From Acetobacteraceae bacterium (lineage in GTDB: Bacteria; Pseudomonadota; Alphaproteobacteria; Acetobacterales; Acetobacteraceae): a stretch of 43,049 nucleotides of DNA. Where the stretch lies: the NCBI GenBank assembly GCA_030041375.1, contig JASHOA010000062.1, forward strand, positions 1 to 43,049, given 5' to 3'. Under the pieces are notes generated by a model that ran no database searches, was not told where the DNA came from, and worked only from the letters and a program-made list of their open reading frames with translations. Made by a program: the position numbers and the translations under genes. The first letter of the stretch is position 1. The number at the start of each line of letters is the position of its first letter. Shown here piece by piece: positions 35,125 to 43,049 of the stretch.

Positions 35125-35345
35125 AGACGGAGCAGCCGCTGAGTACGAAGAGCGAGTGTGCCGGCCCGGGCGGTTCATGCGACAGCAACGGATGGCAAGC
35201 GACGCGTACGCGTGGCTGCCTCGGTTCAACCCCTCGTCGCCTGAAACGAGCCTCGGTGGAATGAACGGTCCGGACTGCGGAAACGGGGTGTTGCCAGCGC
35301 CGGCCTCCTGCGTGCGCGGGCATTTGGCGGATGGGAGTGCCGGCC

Positions 35346-36875
35346 ATGGCCGATGAAGCCGGCCCACAGCGCGCCGCGGAGCAGCCGCTCCGGGAAGCCG
35401 TGCTGGCCGGCCGTTTCTTTGGCGCCAATTCGGGAATGGCGGCAGAGCGGCTGGCCGATTTCATTGCCCGCGACGAACGGCGGCTCTCGGTCTGGTTCGG
35501 GCCGACAGAGGCGGCGCGTCTTGCCGCCAGGCCCGACTCGTTGCGCGGCGCGCTCGATCGCGACATTGCCGCGATCGACCAGTTGATCGGCACCACTCTC
35601 GATGCCGTGCTGCACCACCCGCGGCTGCAGGCGCTGGAAGGGCGCTGGCGCGGCCTGGCATGGCTGATCGGCGGCATCGATCCTGCCTCTCGCGCCAAGG
35701 TCAAGGTTCTGGCAACCACCTGGAACGAGATCTGCCGGGATCTCGAGCGCGCGGCCGAATTCGATCAGAGCAACCTGTTCCGCAAGATCTACGAGGAGGA
35801 GTTCGGATCGCCCGGCGGCGAGCCCTACGGGCTTCTCGTTCTCGATCAGGAAGTGCGCCACCGGCCAGGCCCCGGCCATCCGACCGACGATGTGAGCGCA
35901 CTCGGCCAGTTTGCCGGCGTCGCCGCAGCCGCCTTCGCACCCACCGTGATCTCGGCCTCTCCCGCCCTGTTCGGCGTCGATTATTTCGGCGAACTCGCCG
36001 GCGTCGCCGATCCGGCCGCCCCGTTCGCCGATGCCGAGCACGCGCGCTGGCGCGGCCTCGGCCAGGCCGACGACATGCGCTTCATTTCGGTCACCTTGCC
36101 CCGTCTCCTCGCACGCCCCCCCTGGCGCGACGACCCGGCGCGGAGTGACGGTTTCCGCTACGCCGAATATGCTCCGGGTGAGAAGGATCGGGTCTGGATG
36201 TCGGCCGGGTACGCGTTTGCCGCGGCTGCAGTACGGTCGTTCATTGCCTTCGGCTGGCCGTCGGACGTGCGGGGTGCCGAGCCCGATCAGGCGGTGGGCG
36301 GACTGGTCGATGAGTTGCCGGTCGAGCCGTTCCGCACCGATCCGCCCGGTGTCGTCGTGCCGGCGCCGCTCGATCTCGTGCTCGCCGATCGCCAGGAACG
36401 GGTGTTGGTGGACGCCGGGCTGATGCCGCTCACCGCCATCCCGCACGGCCAGGAAGCCGTGTTCGGCGCGGTGCGCAGCTTGCAGACTCCGGGCCGCTAC
36501 ATCGGCGCCACGGCCAACGCGGCGAACGCCAATGCCCAGCTTTCCGCGCAGGTCAACGCGATGCTCTCGGTCTCGCGCTTTGCCCACTACGTGAAGATGC
36601 TCGGGCGCAACATGGTTGGTTCGATCCGCACCGCCGAGGAGATCGAGCGGGCGCTGCAGGGCTGGCTCGCCAACTATATCAATCGCAGCAGCTCCGCCGG
36701 TCCCGAGACCAGGGCCCGCTATCCGCTGGCCGGCGGCCGTGTGATGGTGCGGGAACGGCCGGGCCGACCGGGGGTGTTCGGATGTACCATCCATCTGCAG
36801 CCCCAGTTCCAGCTTGATGATGTCTCGGCGACATTCCGGCTGGTGACGGACTTGGTTGCCCCGGGAGCACGCTGA
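35346..36875 (+). CDS. Second TssC-like protein (ImpD/TssC40 type)
   Basis: A 509-residue paralogue of TssC. It keeps HHPRLQALEGRWRGLAWLIGG, FRKIYEEEFGSPGGEPYG and SRFAHYVKMLGRNMVGS, but is diverged elsewhere (for example in the central region, where a GHPTDDVSALGQFAG block replaces the TssC sequence). Imp-type clusters of rhizobia carry two TssC genes, impC and impD. Its role is less settled: a baseplate-proximal sheath variant or a sheath initiator are possible. I prefer ATG 35346 (GGGAG at 35333-35337); ATG 35331 is the alternative. It follows tssC by 264 bp. Confidence 0.9.
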   Translation: MADEAGPQRAAEQPLREAVLAGRFFGANSGMAAERLADFIARDERRLSVWFGPTEAARLAARPDSLRGALDRDIAAIDQLIGTTLDAVLHHPRLQALEGRWRGLAWLIGGIDPASRAKVKVLATTWNEICRDLERAAEFDQSNLFRKIYEEEFGSPGGEPYGLLVLDQEVRHRPGPGHPTDDVSALGQFAGVAAAAFAPTVISASPALFGVDYFGELAGVADPAAPFADAEHARWRGLGQADDMRFISVTLPRLLARPPWRDDPARSDGFRYAEYAPGEKDRVWMSAGYAFAAAAVRSFIAFGWPSDVRGAEPDQAVGGLVDELPVEPFRTDPPGVVVPAPLDLVLADRQERVLVDAGLMPLTAIPHGQEAVFGAVRSLQTPGRYIGATANAANANAQLSAQVNAMLSVSRFAHYVKMLGRNMVGSIRTAEEIERALQGWLANYINRSSSAGPETRARYPLAGGRVMVRERPGRPGVFGCTIHLQPQFQLDDVSATFRLVTDLVAPGAR

Positions 36876-36912
36876 GGTGGCGGCTGCCGGCAAGGAGAGT
36901 GAGGAGAGGGCG

Positions 36913-37728
36913 ATGTCCGATGTGCAAACGACGGCCGGATCTCTGTTCCGCCAGGGCCGGCTCGACGATGCCGTGGCGGCGGCCGCCGCCGCCGTCAGGG
37001 CGCAGCCGGCGGACCTTGCCGCCCGCGTGCTGCTGGCCGAATTGCTGCTGTTCGCAGGCAACATCGAGCGCGCCGACGTGATCCTTGATGCGGCGAACAG
37101 TGTCGATCCCGGGGCCGCCATGATACTGGCCGAATTTCGCCAGCTCCTGCGTGCCGAAACGGCCCGGCGGCAGCTCTATCGGGACGGACGGGTGCCGGAG
37201 TTCCTGGGCGAGCCGACACCGACGCAGCGGGCGAGCCTTGCCGCGCTGGTCGCCCTTCGCGCCGGCGACGTGGCGGGGGCCGCACGCGAGACGGCGGCGC
37301 TGGAGAGCGGGCGGCCGGCGGCGGCGGGGCAAGAAGGAGAGAACCGGTTCGCCGATTTCCGCGACGCCGACGATGTGCTCGCCGGCACCTTCGAGGTGCT
37401 GACCTCGACCGGCAAGTATTTCTGGATCCCGACCGAACGGGTGCGCAGCGTGACCTTCCATGCCCCGAAGCGGCCGCGGGATCTCTACCTCCGGCGCGCC
37501 ACCATGGATGTGCGGGAAGGGCCGGACGGCGAGGTCTATCTGCCGGTTCTTTACGCGGACACCGGTGGCGATGCCACGCCCGAACAGCGGCTGGGCAGGG
37601 CCAGCGATTGGCGCGAGCTTGCTCCGGGGCTGGTGCGCGGCATCGGCCAACGCACCTTTCTCGTCGGCGAGGAGGCACGCGGCATGATGGAACTGGCCGC
37701 GCTCGAGTTCGACGAAGCCGACGATTGA
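36913..37728 (+). CDS. tagJ: Type VI secretion accessory protein TagJ (ImpE)
   Basis: A 271-residue ImpE/TagJ protein. The N-terminal half is TPR-like (AGSLFRQGRLDDAVAAAAAA, then AELLLFAGNIERADVILDAAN), and the C-terminal half has the ImpE core (DADDVLAGTFEVLTSTGKYFWIP, then VRSVTFHAPKRPRDLYLRRA). In Pseudomonas the homologue binds ClpV and the TssB N-terminal helix, so it helps disassembly. The ATG at 36913 is chosen for the strong GAGGAGAGGG site. Its stop overlaps the tssE start by one base (TGATG). Confidence 0.92.
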   Translation: MSDVQTTAGSLFRQGRLDDAVAAAAAAVRAQPADLAARVLLAELLLFAGNIERADVILDAANSVDPGAAMILAEFRQLLRAETARRQLYRDGRVPEFLGEPTPTQRASLAALVALRAGDVAGAARETAALESGRPAAAGQEGENRFADFRDADDVLAGTFEVLTSTGKYFWIPTERVRSVTFHAPKRPRDLYLRRATMDVREGPDGEVYLPVLYADTGGDATPEQRLGRASDWRELAPGLVRGIGQRTFLVGEEARGMMELAALEFDEADD

Positions 37729-38276
37729 TGAGCGGAAGGGGCGGAGCCGAGAGCGGGCGGGGCGCGTTTGGCCGGGCCGATGCCGGGCGCTCGGCTTCGC
37801 CGCGCGCTCAGCTCCCGTTGCTCGAACGGCTGATCGATACGGCGCCGGACCAGCCAGCCGATCCGCCGCTTTCCGCCGCCGAGGCAATGGCCGTGCTCCG
37901 GCGCGCCGTGCGCCGCGATCTCGAGGCCCTGCTCAACGCACGCCGGCGATTCCGCTCGATGCCCGGCCGCCTTTCGGAGCTTCGCGTTTCGCCGCTTGCC
38001 TTCGGCATCCCCGACTGCACCGCCGGCACCTTCGTCGATCCGCGCCAGCGTGACCGCCTGCGGCGCGAGATCGAAGAGACGATCCGCCGCTTCGAGCCCC
38101 GGTTCGCCGAGGTTCAGGTAACGCTGATGACGCCCAAGGACAGCCTGGAGGCGACGCTCAGGTTACGCATCCAGGCGCTGCTGCACGCGGAACCGGCGCC
38201 GGAACCGGTCGCCTTCGACACCGAGGTCGAGACCACCTCGCTCGAAGTATCGGTGAAAGAGCGGAGCGATGTCTGA
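37728..38276 (+). CDS. tssE: Type VI secretion baseplate protein TssE (gp25-like)
   Basis: A 182-residue gp25-like baseplate subunit. The N-terminal 35 residues (SGRGGAESGRGAFGRADAGR) are a Gly/Arg-rich extension not usual in the family. The core begins LLERLIDTAPDQPAD, and the gp25 signature AVRRDLEALLNARRRFRS is followed by FGIPDCTAGTF and EIEETIRRFEPRFAEVQVTLM. TssE with TssF/TssG/TssK forms the wedges that start sheath assembly. The last 8 bp overlap tssF. Confidence 0.93.
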   Translation: MSGRGGAESGRGAFGRADAGRSASPRAQLPLLERLIDTAPDQPADPPLSAAEAMAVLRRAVRRDLEALLNARRRFRSMPGRLSELRVSPLAFGIPDCTAGTFVDPRQRDRLRREIEETIRRFEPRFAEVQVTLMTPKDSLEATLRLRIQALLHAEPAPEPVAFDTEVETTSLEVSVKERSDV

Positions 38277-40092
38277 TGCCCTGCTCCCCTATTACAATCG
38301 CGAACTGAACGCGATCCGCGAGCTGGCGCGCGAGTTCTCGCTGCGCCACCCGAAGATCGCCGGCCGGCTCAGGCTTTCCGCCGATGCGGTCGACGACCCG
38401 CACGTGGCGCGCCTCCTGGAAGGCGTCGCCTTCCTTTCCGCCCGCGTGCACCACCGCCTGGACGACGAGTTCCCCGAGCTGACCGATGCCTTGCTTTCCG
38501 TTCTTTATCCGCACTATCTCGCCCCGATCCCGTCGGTCGCGGTGGCCGAGTTCTCCTGCCAGCCGGAGCTGACCCAGCCACTCACCATCGCGCCCGGTTT
38601 CGCGCTGGATACCGAGCCGGTACGCGGCGAGAGCTGCCGCTATCGCACCGTCTATCCGCTCGTCCTCTGGCCCGTGATGGTCGAGAATGTCAGGTTGTCC
38701 GGGCTGCCGCTGGCGGCGCCGGCAAACCCGATGGCCGAGCGGGCGGCGGCGGTCCTCAGAATCACGCTCGCCTGCGCCACGCCAGAGGCGACCTTTTCCG
38801 CTCTCGGCGTCGACCGGCTGCGCTTCTTCCTGCGCGGCGGGCCGCAGGTCGCCCTGCCGCTCTATGAGCTGCTGCTCGGGCAGACGCTCTCGGTTGCCTT
38901 TGCAGACGGGCCCGCCGATTCCAACCCGGTCATCGTGCCTGCCAGCTCTGTTGCCGCGGTCGGCTTCGGGCCGGAAGAAGCACTGCTTCCCTGGCCGGCG
39001 CGCAGCTTCTCGGGATTTCGGCTGCTTTCGGAGTTCTTCGCCTTTCCGGAGAAGTTCCTGTTCATCGACATCACCGGGATCGACGCCAAAACTCTCGTTG
39101 CGGCCGGCAGGCGGCTCGACATCTTCGTCTATCTCCGCCGCGCCGCGCCGGAACTCGAGCGCGCGGTGGGCTCGGAATCGCTCGCGCTTGGCGCCAGCCC
39201 GATCGTCAATCTGTTTGCGCAACGGTGCGAGCCGGTGCCGCTCACCGAGACCGACACCGAGTACCGGGTGGTTGCGGATGCGAGGCGGCAATCGGCTCTC
39301 GAAATCTATTCGGTGGAGCGCGTGCGGGAGACCCGTGCCGACGGCTCGTCCCGGCCTTGGTTTCCCTTCTACCGCCTGAGCCCGGCCGGGAGGGAAGACG
39401 AAGCGCCGGGAGGATTCTACCACGCGGTCCGCCGTGCCGGCCCGGCTCAGGCGGGCGGCAGCGAAATCTTCCTCGAACCATTCGAATCCGCCGTCGCGGC
39501 CAGCCGCCCGGCCGATGCCGTGCTGTCGGTCGATGCGCTCTGCCTCAACCGTGACCTGCCCGCCGACCTGCCCTTCGGTGGCGGTCACCCGCGGCTCTCT
39601 CTGGTCACGGGTGCGGCGGCGCTGACCTCCGTGAGCTGCCTGACGGCGCCGACGCCGACGCTGCGCCCGCCCTTGCGCGAGCGCGGCTTCTGGCGGCTGG
39701 TCTCGCACCTCTCGCTCGGCCATCTCTCGGTGGTCGGCGGCGAGGCAGGGGCGGCGGCGCTGAAAGAGGTGCTGCGGCTCTATGACCTCCGCGATTCCGC
39801 TGAGACGCATGCCGCCATCGAGGGCTTGGTCGGTGTCAGCGCCGCCGCCGGCGTGGCCCGGCTGCCGGGGGGCCGGCTGGGGGCCTTCTGCCGCGGGCTC
39901 GACGTGACGCTCGAGTTCGATCCGCGCTCGTGGCAGGCGGCCGGGCTCTACCTGATGGCGAGCGTGCTGGAGCGGTTCCTGGCGCTGCATTCTTCGGTCA
40001 ATTCGTTCGTCAGGACGCGCGCTGTTCTGCGCGGGCGGCCAGGTGCCGCCGCCGCCTGGCCGGCGCGGGCGGGCGCCCGCGTGTTGTTGTGA
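38269..40092 (+). CDS. tssF: Type VI secretion baseplate protein TssF (ImpG)
   Basis: A 607-residue TssF. The start LLPYYNRELNAIRELAREFS and HPKIAGRLRLSADAVDDPHVARLLEGVAFLSA are diagnostic, and DEFPELTDALLSVLYPHYLAPIPS follows; central and C-terminal parts contain RRRXX-like basic and LNRDLPADLPFG segments and finally FLALHSSVNSFVRT. TssF pairs with TssG around the hub of the baseplate. Length matches the family (about 600). It overlaps tssE by 8 bp, and its TGA overlaps the tssG GTG. Confidence 0.95.
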   Translation: MSDALLPYYNRELNAIRELAREFSLRHPKIAGRLRLSADAVDDPHVARLLEGVAFLSARVHHRLDDEFPELTDALLSVLYPHYLAPIPSVAVAEFSCQPELTQPLTIAPGFALDTEPVRGESCRYRTVYPLVLWPVMVENVRLSGLPLAAPANPMAERAAAVLRITLACATPEATFSALGVDRLRFFLRGGPQVALPLYELLLGQTLSVAFADGPADSNPVIVPASSVAAVGFGPEEALLPWPARSFSGFRLLSEFFAFPEKFLFIDITGIDAKTLVAAGRRLDIFVYLRRAAPELERAVGSESLALGASPIVNLFAQRCEPVPLTETDTEYRVVADARRQSALEIYSVERVRETRADGSSRPWFPFYRLSPAGREDEAPGGFYHAVRRAGPAQAGGSEIFLEPFESAVAASRPADAVLSVDALCLNRDLPADLPFGGGHPRLSLVTGAAALTSVSCLTAPTPTLRPPLRERGFWRLVSHLSLGHLSVVGGEAGAAALKEVLRLYDLRDSAETHAAIEGLVGVSAAAGVARLPGGRLGAFCRGLDVTLEFDPRSWQAAGLYLMASVLERFLALHSSVNSFVRTRAVLRGRPGAAAAWPARAGARVLL

Positions 40093-41141
40093 GCGCCGCC
40101 ACCCCTCTCGAGCGGCTGGCCGCCGAGCCGCGGCGGTTCCGCTTCGATGCCGCGGTGCGGCTGGTCCTGGAAGCCCTCGAGACCGCGGATCCGGCGGCCA
40201 TCCGCTTCCGCACTCTGCCGGGGCTCGCTTACCCGCCGGCCGAAGTGATGGCCTTCCAGCCACCCGCTCAGGGAGAGCCGGCGCGACTGACAGTGGCGCA
40301 CATGGGGCTCGCCGGGCCGATGGGCGTGCTGCCGCGCCTTTATACCGAGGTGCTCAGCGAGACTCTGCGCGGCCGTTCCACCGCGCTTCAGGATTTCCTC
40401 GATCTTCTCGCGACCCCCATGATCGCCGCCTTCGCCGCCGCCGGCGGCAAGTACCGGCCGCATCTGGCCGCGGAGCGGGAGCGGCTGGCCGGAGCGGCGG
40501 ATGCCGGTCCCGTCTCGGCAGCTCTGCTCTCCTTCACCGGCTACTTCATTGCCCGGCTCGCCGGGCGGCTGGTGGCCGGCGCGGCGCCGCTGATGCATTA
40601 CAGCGGCCTCTTCGCCGAGCGCGTCCGCTCGGCCGAACGGCTCTCTGCGCTGGCGTCGGACTGGCTTGGCCGGCCGGTCGAAGTGGTCCAGTTCGCCGGC
40701 GGCTGGCTTTCCCTGCCCGCCCCTGAACGGACGCGGCTGGCCGGGAGCCCGGGAGCAGGCGGTTGGAACCGGCTCGGCCGGGACGCCGCGATCGGCGTTC
40801 GGGCCTGGGTGCCGGAGGCACGGGTCGTGCTCAGGATCGGGCCGCTGGATCGGGCAACGTTCGAGGCGCTGCTGCCGGGTGGCCCGGCACTCAGGCGGTT
40901 CGTGTCCCTGATCCGCGCCTTTCTCGGCTTCGAGACGGGTTTTGCGGTCAACCTGGTGCTGGCACGCGAGGAGGTGCCGCCGCTCCGGCTCGATGCCGCG
41001 GCAGCCCCGCCGCCCCGCCTCGGCTGGAACACCTGGTTCCCGGCAACAGGACCGTCTCCGGCCGGTGCCCGCCACAGCGGCCCGGCAACGGAGCCCCTGT
41101 TCGAAGCGGAAGTGGTGGAGAGAGCAGGGGCGCGCGAATGA
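40089..41141 (+). CDS. tssG: Type VI secretion baseplate protein TssG (ImpH)
   Basis: A 350-residue TssG. The N-terminal RRFRFDAAVRLVLEAL, the MGLAGPMGVLPRLYTEVL motif, the FLDLLATPMIAAFAA stretch and RLGRDAAIGVRAWVPEARVVLRIGPL are family features. The start is GTG at 40089, which overlaps the tssF stop (GTGA); no ATG in this position fits. The last part is Pro/Ala-rich, not conserved. The stop overlaps the methyltransferase ATG. Confidence 0.93.
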   Translation: MSAATPLERLAAEPRRFRFDAAVRLVLEALETADPAAIRFRTLPGLAYPPAEVMAFQPPAQGEPARLTVAHMGLAGPMGVLPRLYTEVLSETLRGRSTALQDFLDLLATPMIAAFAAAGGKYRPHLAAERERLAGAADAGPVSAALLSFTGYFIARLAGRLVAGAAPLMHYSGLFAERVRSAERLSALASDWLGRPVEVVQFAGGWLSLPAPERTRLAGSPGAGGWNRLGRDAAIGVRAWVPEARVVLRIGPLDRATFEALLPGGPALRRFVSLIRAFLGFETGFAVNLVLAREEVPPLRLDAAAAPPPRLGWNTWFPATGPSPAGARHSGPATEPLFEAEVVERAGARE

Positions 41142-42646
41142 CCGATTGGGGTGGCGGCTACGTCACCGATGTTGCCTATCTTCTCGGCTTCCATCCGGAG
41201 CAGTCACCCGCCCATATGGCGCTGACGGCGCTGATCAACGGCGTCGCGAGCGAGGTGATCGAGCAGCCCGAGGGACTCTCCTATCTCGAACTCGGGTCGG
41301 GGCTCGGATTCTCGGCATTGCTGCTCGCCGCCAGCAACCCCTCCTGGCGGGTCACCGCCATCGACTTCAATCCCGAGCATATCGCAGAGAGCCGCGCCTT
41401 CGCCGCCGAGGTCGGACTGCGAAACATAACCTTCCTCGAGGCAGACTTGGCAGCCCTGGCCGATTCGCCCCCGGAAGCGCTGGTCCCGGAAGCGGATGTC
41501 GTCAGCCTGCACGGCGTCTGGACCTGGGTTTCGGCGGCGACGCGCGCAGGGATCGTGAAGCTGCTGCGGGCGAAAGTACGGGCCGGCGGGCTCGTTCATG
41601 TCAGCTACAACGCGTTGCCGGCCTGGCAGGGCGCACTCGGCTTGCAGCGCGTGGTGCGCGAGGCCGGGCGGAAGCTTGCCGGGCGGAGCGACCGGCAGGC
41701 CGCGGCCGGATTGGAGACCGTGCGCGCGCTCGTTGCAGCAAGCGCGCGGTATGTCGGAACGGACCCTTTTTCCAAGCAGTTGCTCGAACGTTTGAATGAC
41801 GCTTCGACCGGCTATCTCGCGCACGAGTTCATGAACCGGGATTGGCAGCCCGTCTTTCACGCCGACGTGGCAACGGCGCTGGCCGAGGCGAAGCTTTCCT
41901 ATGTCGGTTCGGCGCGGCTTTATGAGAACTTCCCCGATCTGGCGATGAACGAAGCGCAACGGACGGCAGCGGCGCGCTTCGATGATCCGCTGTTGTTCGA
42001 ACTGATCAAGGACGTGAGCGGCGGCCCGGCGCTGCGCCATGATGTGTATGTCCGCGGCGCGCGCCGGCTCGGTGAGAACGAGCGCAACCGCATCCTCTCC
42101 GGGCTGACGCTGGTGCTGACCAGGCCGCCGGGCCGCTTTGCCTACGAGATCGAGGTTGCCGCGGGCAAGGCGACGCTGAACCGCGAATCCTACGAGCCGA
42201 TGGTGGAGGCGCTGGCGGCGGCACCGCGCACGATTGCCGGGTTGCTCGCGCTGCGCGAGCGCGAGCAGGGCCGGGCTACCCCGCCGGAAATAGCGGCGAT
42301 GATGGTCGGTTCCGGCCAGGCGATGGTGGCGCTTCGTCCTGGGGCCGGCCCATTGCCCGAACTCGATCGTTTCCACGCCGCCGCCGCCAGGCGGGTCGGC
42401 CGGTTCGACACGCTGGCGCGATCGATCGGATTGGCGAGCCACCGCCTCGGCTCCGGCCTCGTGGTGCCGGCGCTGGAACTCGTCGTCCTCAACCGGCTGA
42501 TCAGCGAGGGGGCAGCCGAGCCTTCGGCCTGGGCCAGGCTGATCGCTCCCGGGATCGACGACGCACAGGCGGAATCGCTCGGCAAGGACATCGCACGCAT
42601 CCTCGAGGAGCGCACGCAGATTTGGCGACTTGCCGGCACGGTGTGA
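41138..42646 (+). CDS. SAM-dependent methyltransferase with regulatory-type C-terminal region, coupled to tssG
   Basis: A 502-residue class I methyltransferase. Motif I is LELGSGLGF at residues 50-58 (SAM glycine loop), with AIDFNPEHI as the acidic post-I region and a VSLHGVWTWVS segment as motif IV-like. The middle third (roughly 170-300: LNDASTGYLAHEFMNRDWQPVFHADVA and so on) resembles the methyltransferase regulatory domain family (MethyTransf_Reg). The C-terminal third is unrecognised. It overlaps tssG by ATGA, so it is made with the baseplate. In imp-type clusters this slot is usually held by an FHA protein (impI), which is absent. The target is unknown: type VI protein, effector or an unrelated molecule. 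Confidence 0.8.
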   Translation: MTDWGGGYVTDVAYLLGFHPEQSPAHMALTALINGVASEVIEQPEGLSYLELGSGLGFSALLLAASNPSWRVTAIDFNPEHIAESRAFAAEVGLRNITFLEADLAALADSPPEALVPEADVVSLHGVWTWVSAATRAGIVKLLRAKVRAGGLVHVSYNALPAWQGALGLQRVVREAGRKLAGRSDRQAAAGLETVRALVAASARYVGTDPFSKQLLERLNDASTGYLAHEFMNRDWQPVFHADVATALAEAKLSYVGSARLYENFPDLAMNEAQRTAAARFDDPLLFELIKDVSGGPALRHDVYVRGARRLGENERNRILSGLTLVLTRPPGRFAYEIEVAAGKATLNRESYEPMVEALAAAPRTIAGLLALREREQGRATPPEIAAMMVGSGQAMVALRPGAGPLPELDRFHAAAARRVGRFDTLARSIGLASHRLGSGLVVPALELVVLNRLISEGAAEPSAWARLIAPGIDDAQAESLGKDIARILEERTQIWRLAGTV

Positions 42647-42804
42647 CCTGCCGCAACCGAAGGTTCGTGCTAAACTCCCGCCGCTCGCGTGAGCGCGCCC
42701 GCGCGGCCCAACATGGCCCTTCAGGATGGGCGGGCGGTCGGAGTGGAATTTGCACGAGGCGCGGCCGGCATCGTCGGCAGCGCCGTGGAGGAGAAAGGAA
42801 CGCC

Positions 42805-43049
42805 ATGCGCACCGGTCTTGCCGCTGCTGTTGCAGCGGCCACGCTGCTTGCCCTGGCCCCCACCGGGCAGGCGCAGCAAACCAATCCATCGACCCAGCAG
42901 ATCATCCAGTCGCTGACGCCGACCGGCAATCTGGGGACGACGCGAGGAATCCGCCTTGCCCCGGCGCCGGCGGCTCCGGCACCGGCAACCCCGGCGGTTC
43001 CCGCCGCCGCCGCGGCACCAAACCCCGCTCCGGCCGCTCCCGCTGCCGC
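42805..43049 (+). CDS. Secreted Ala/Pro-rich protein, N-terminal part (likely OmpA family)
   Basis: The frame opens with a signal-peptide-like MRTGLAAAVAAATLLALAPTGQAQQ (cut probably after AQA) and continues TNPSTQQIIQSLTPTGN and LGTTRGIR before a proline/alanine-rich linker (APAPATPAVPAA) reaches the window end. The QxxIQSLxPTGxxxxxxRGI style is one I associate with OmpA-family envelope proteins, but the peptidoglycan-binding domain itself is not visible. GGAGGAGAAAGG is an excellent ribosome binding site, and 158 bp separate it from the methyltransferase. The 3' end is beyond the window. Confidence 0.6.
   Translation, partial: MRTGLAAAVAAATLLALAPTGQAQQTNPSTQQIIQSLTPTGNLGTTRGIRLAPAPAAPAPATPAVPAAAAAPNPAPAAPAA

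Overview
The window is a GC-rich stretch that looks like an alphaproteobacterial chromosome, most likely Rhodospirillales and perhaps Acetobacteraceae. The evidence is a GcrA cell-cycle regulator, a DinB with a cysteine-pair N-terminal extension of the kind I associate with alphaproteobacteria, a PmtA-like phospholipid methyltransferase, an aa3-type coxB-coxA-ctaB set, and an Imp-type (Rhizobium/Agrobacterium-like) type VI secretion cluster without TssJ. The taxonomic call is inference.

Left part (1-14.6 kb, housekeeping). A cut-off IS481-like transposase lies at the left edge. A minus-strand run follows, in transcription order: tusA-like, histone-deacetylase-family hydrolase, xseB, ispA, tlyA, gamma-glutamyltransferase, with two 4-bp or shorter overlaps and short gaps. 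Divergent from it are a ROK sugar kinase and dinB, overlapping by ATGA. Convergent with these is the minus-strand respiratory group pmtA-like, coxB, coxA, ctaB and a 56-residue membrane protein; ctaG and coxC are not present. Then come cspA and gcrA (minus) and an MFS transporter (plus).

Right part (14.9-43 kb, type VI secretion). The system is in three blocks. Block 1 (plus): tssK, tssL with an OmpA-like domain, tssM, tagF, pppA-like phosphatase. Block 2 (minus): clpV then hcp. Block 3 (plus): tssA, tssB, tssC, a second tssC-like gene (impD type), tagJ/impE, tssE, tssF, tssG, then a SAM-dependent methyltransferase coupled to tssG by ATGA. The methyltransferase sits where imp loci usually carry the FHA gene. 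A secreted Ala/Pro-rich protein begins at the right edge. A complete peptide-type ABC importer (substrate-binding protein, two permeases, two ATPases) is embedded between blocks 1 and 2. No vgrG, PAAR, recognisable effector/immunity pair, ppkA, fha or tssJ is visible.

How the parts work together: TssK/L/M (with TssE/F/G at the baseplate) anchor the machine in the inner membrane. TssB/TssC and perhaps the second TssC form the contractile sheath around Hcp. TssA caps or primes assembly. ClpV, helped by TagJ, recycles the contracted sheath. TagF and the PP2C-type phosphatase are post-translational regulators.

The most unusual non-coding signals are: a 63-bp tandem repeat with hairpin-forming units plus a 17-bp-stem terminator-like hairpin downstream of hcp, with a single-copy relative downstream of cspA; strong hairpins inside operons (coxA/ctaB, substrate-binding protein/permease, tssC/second tssC); and a short island of AT-rich codons within clpV.
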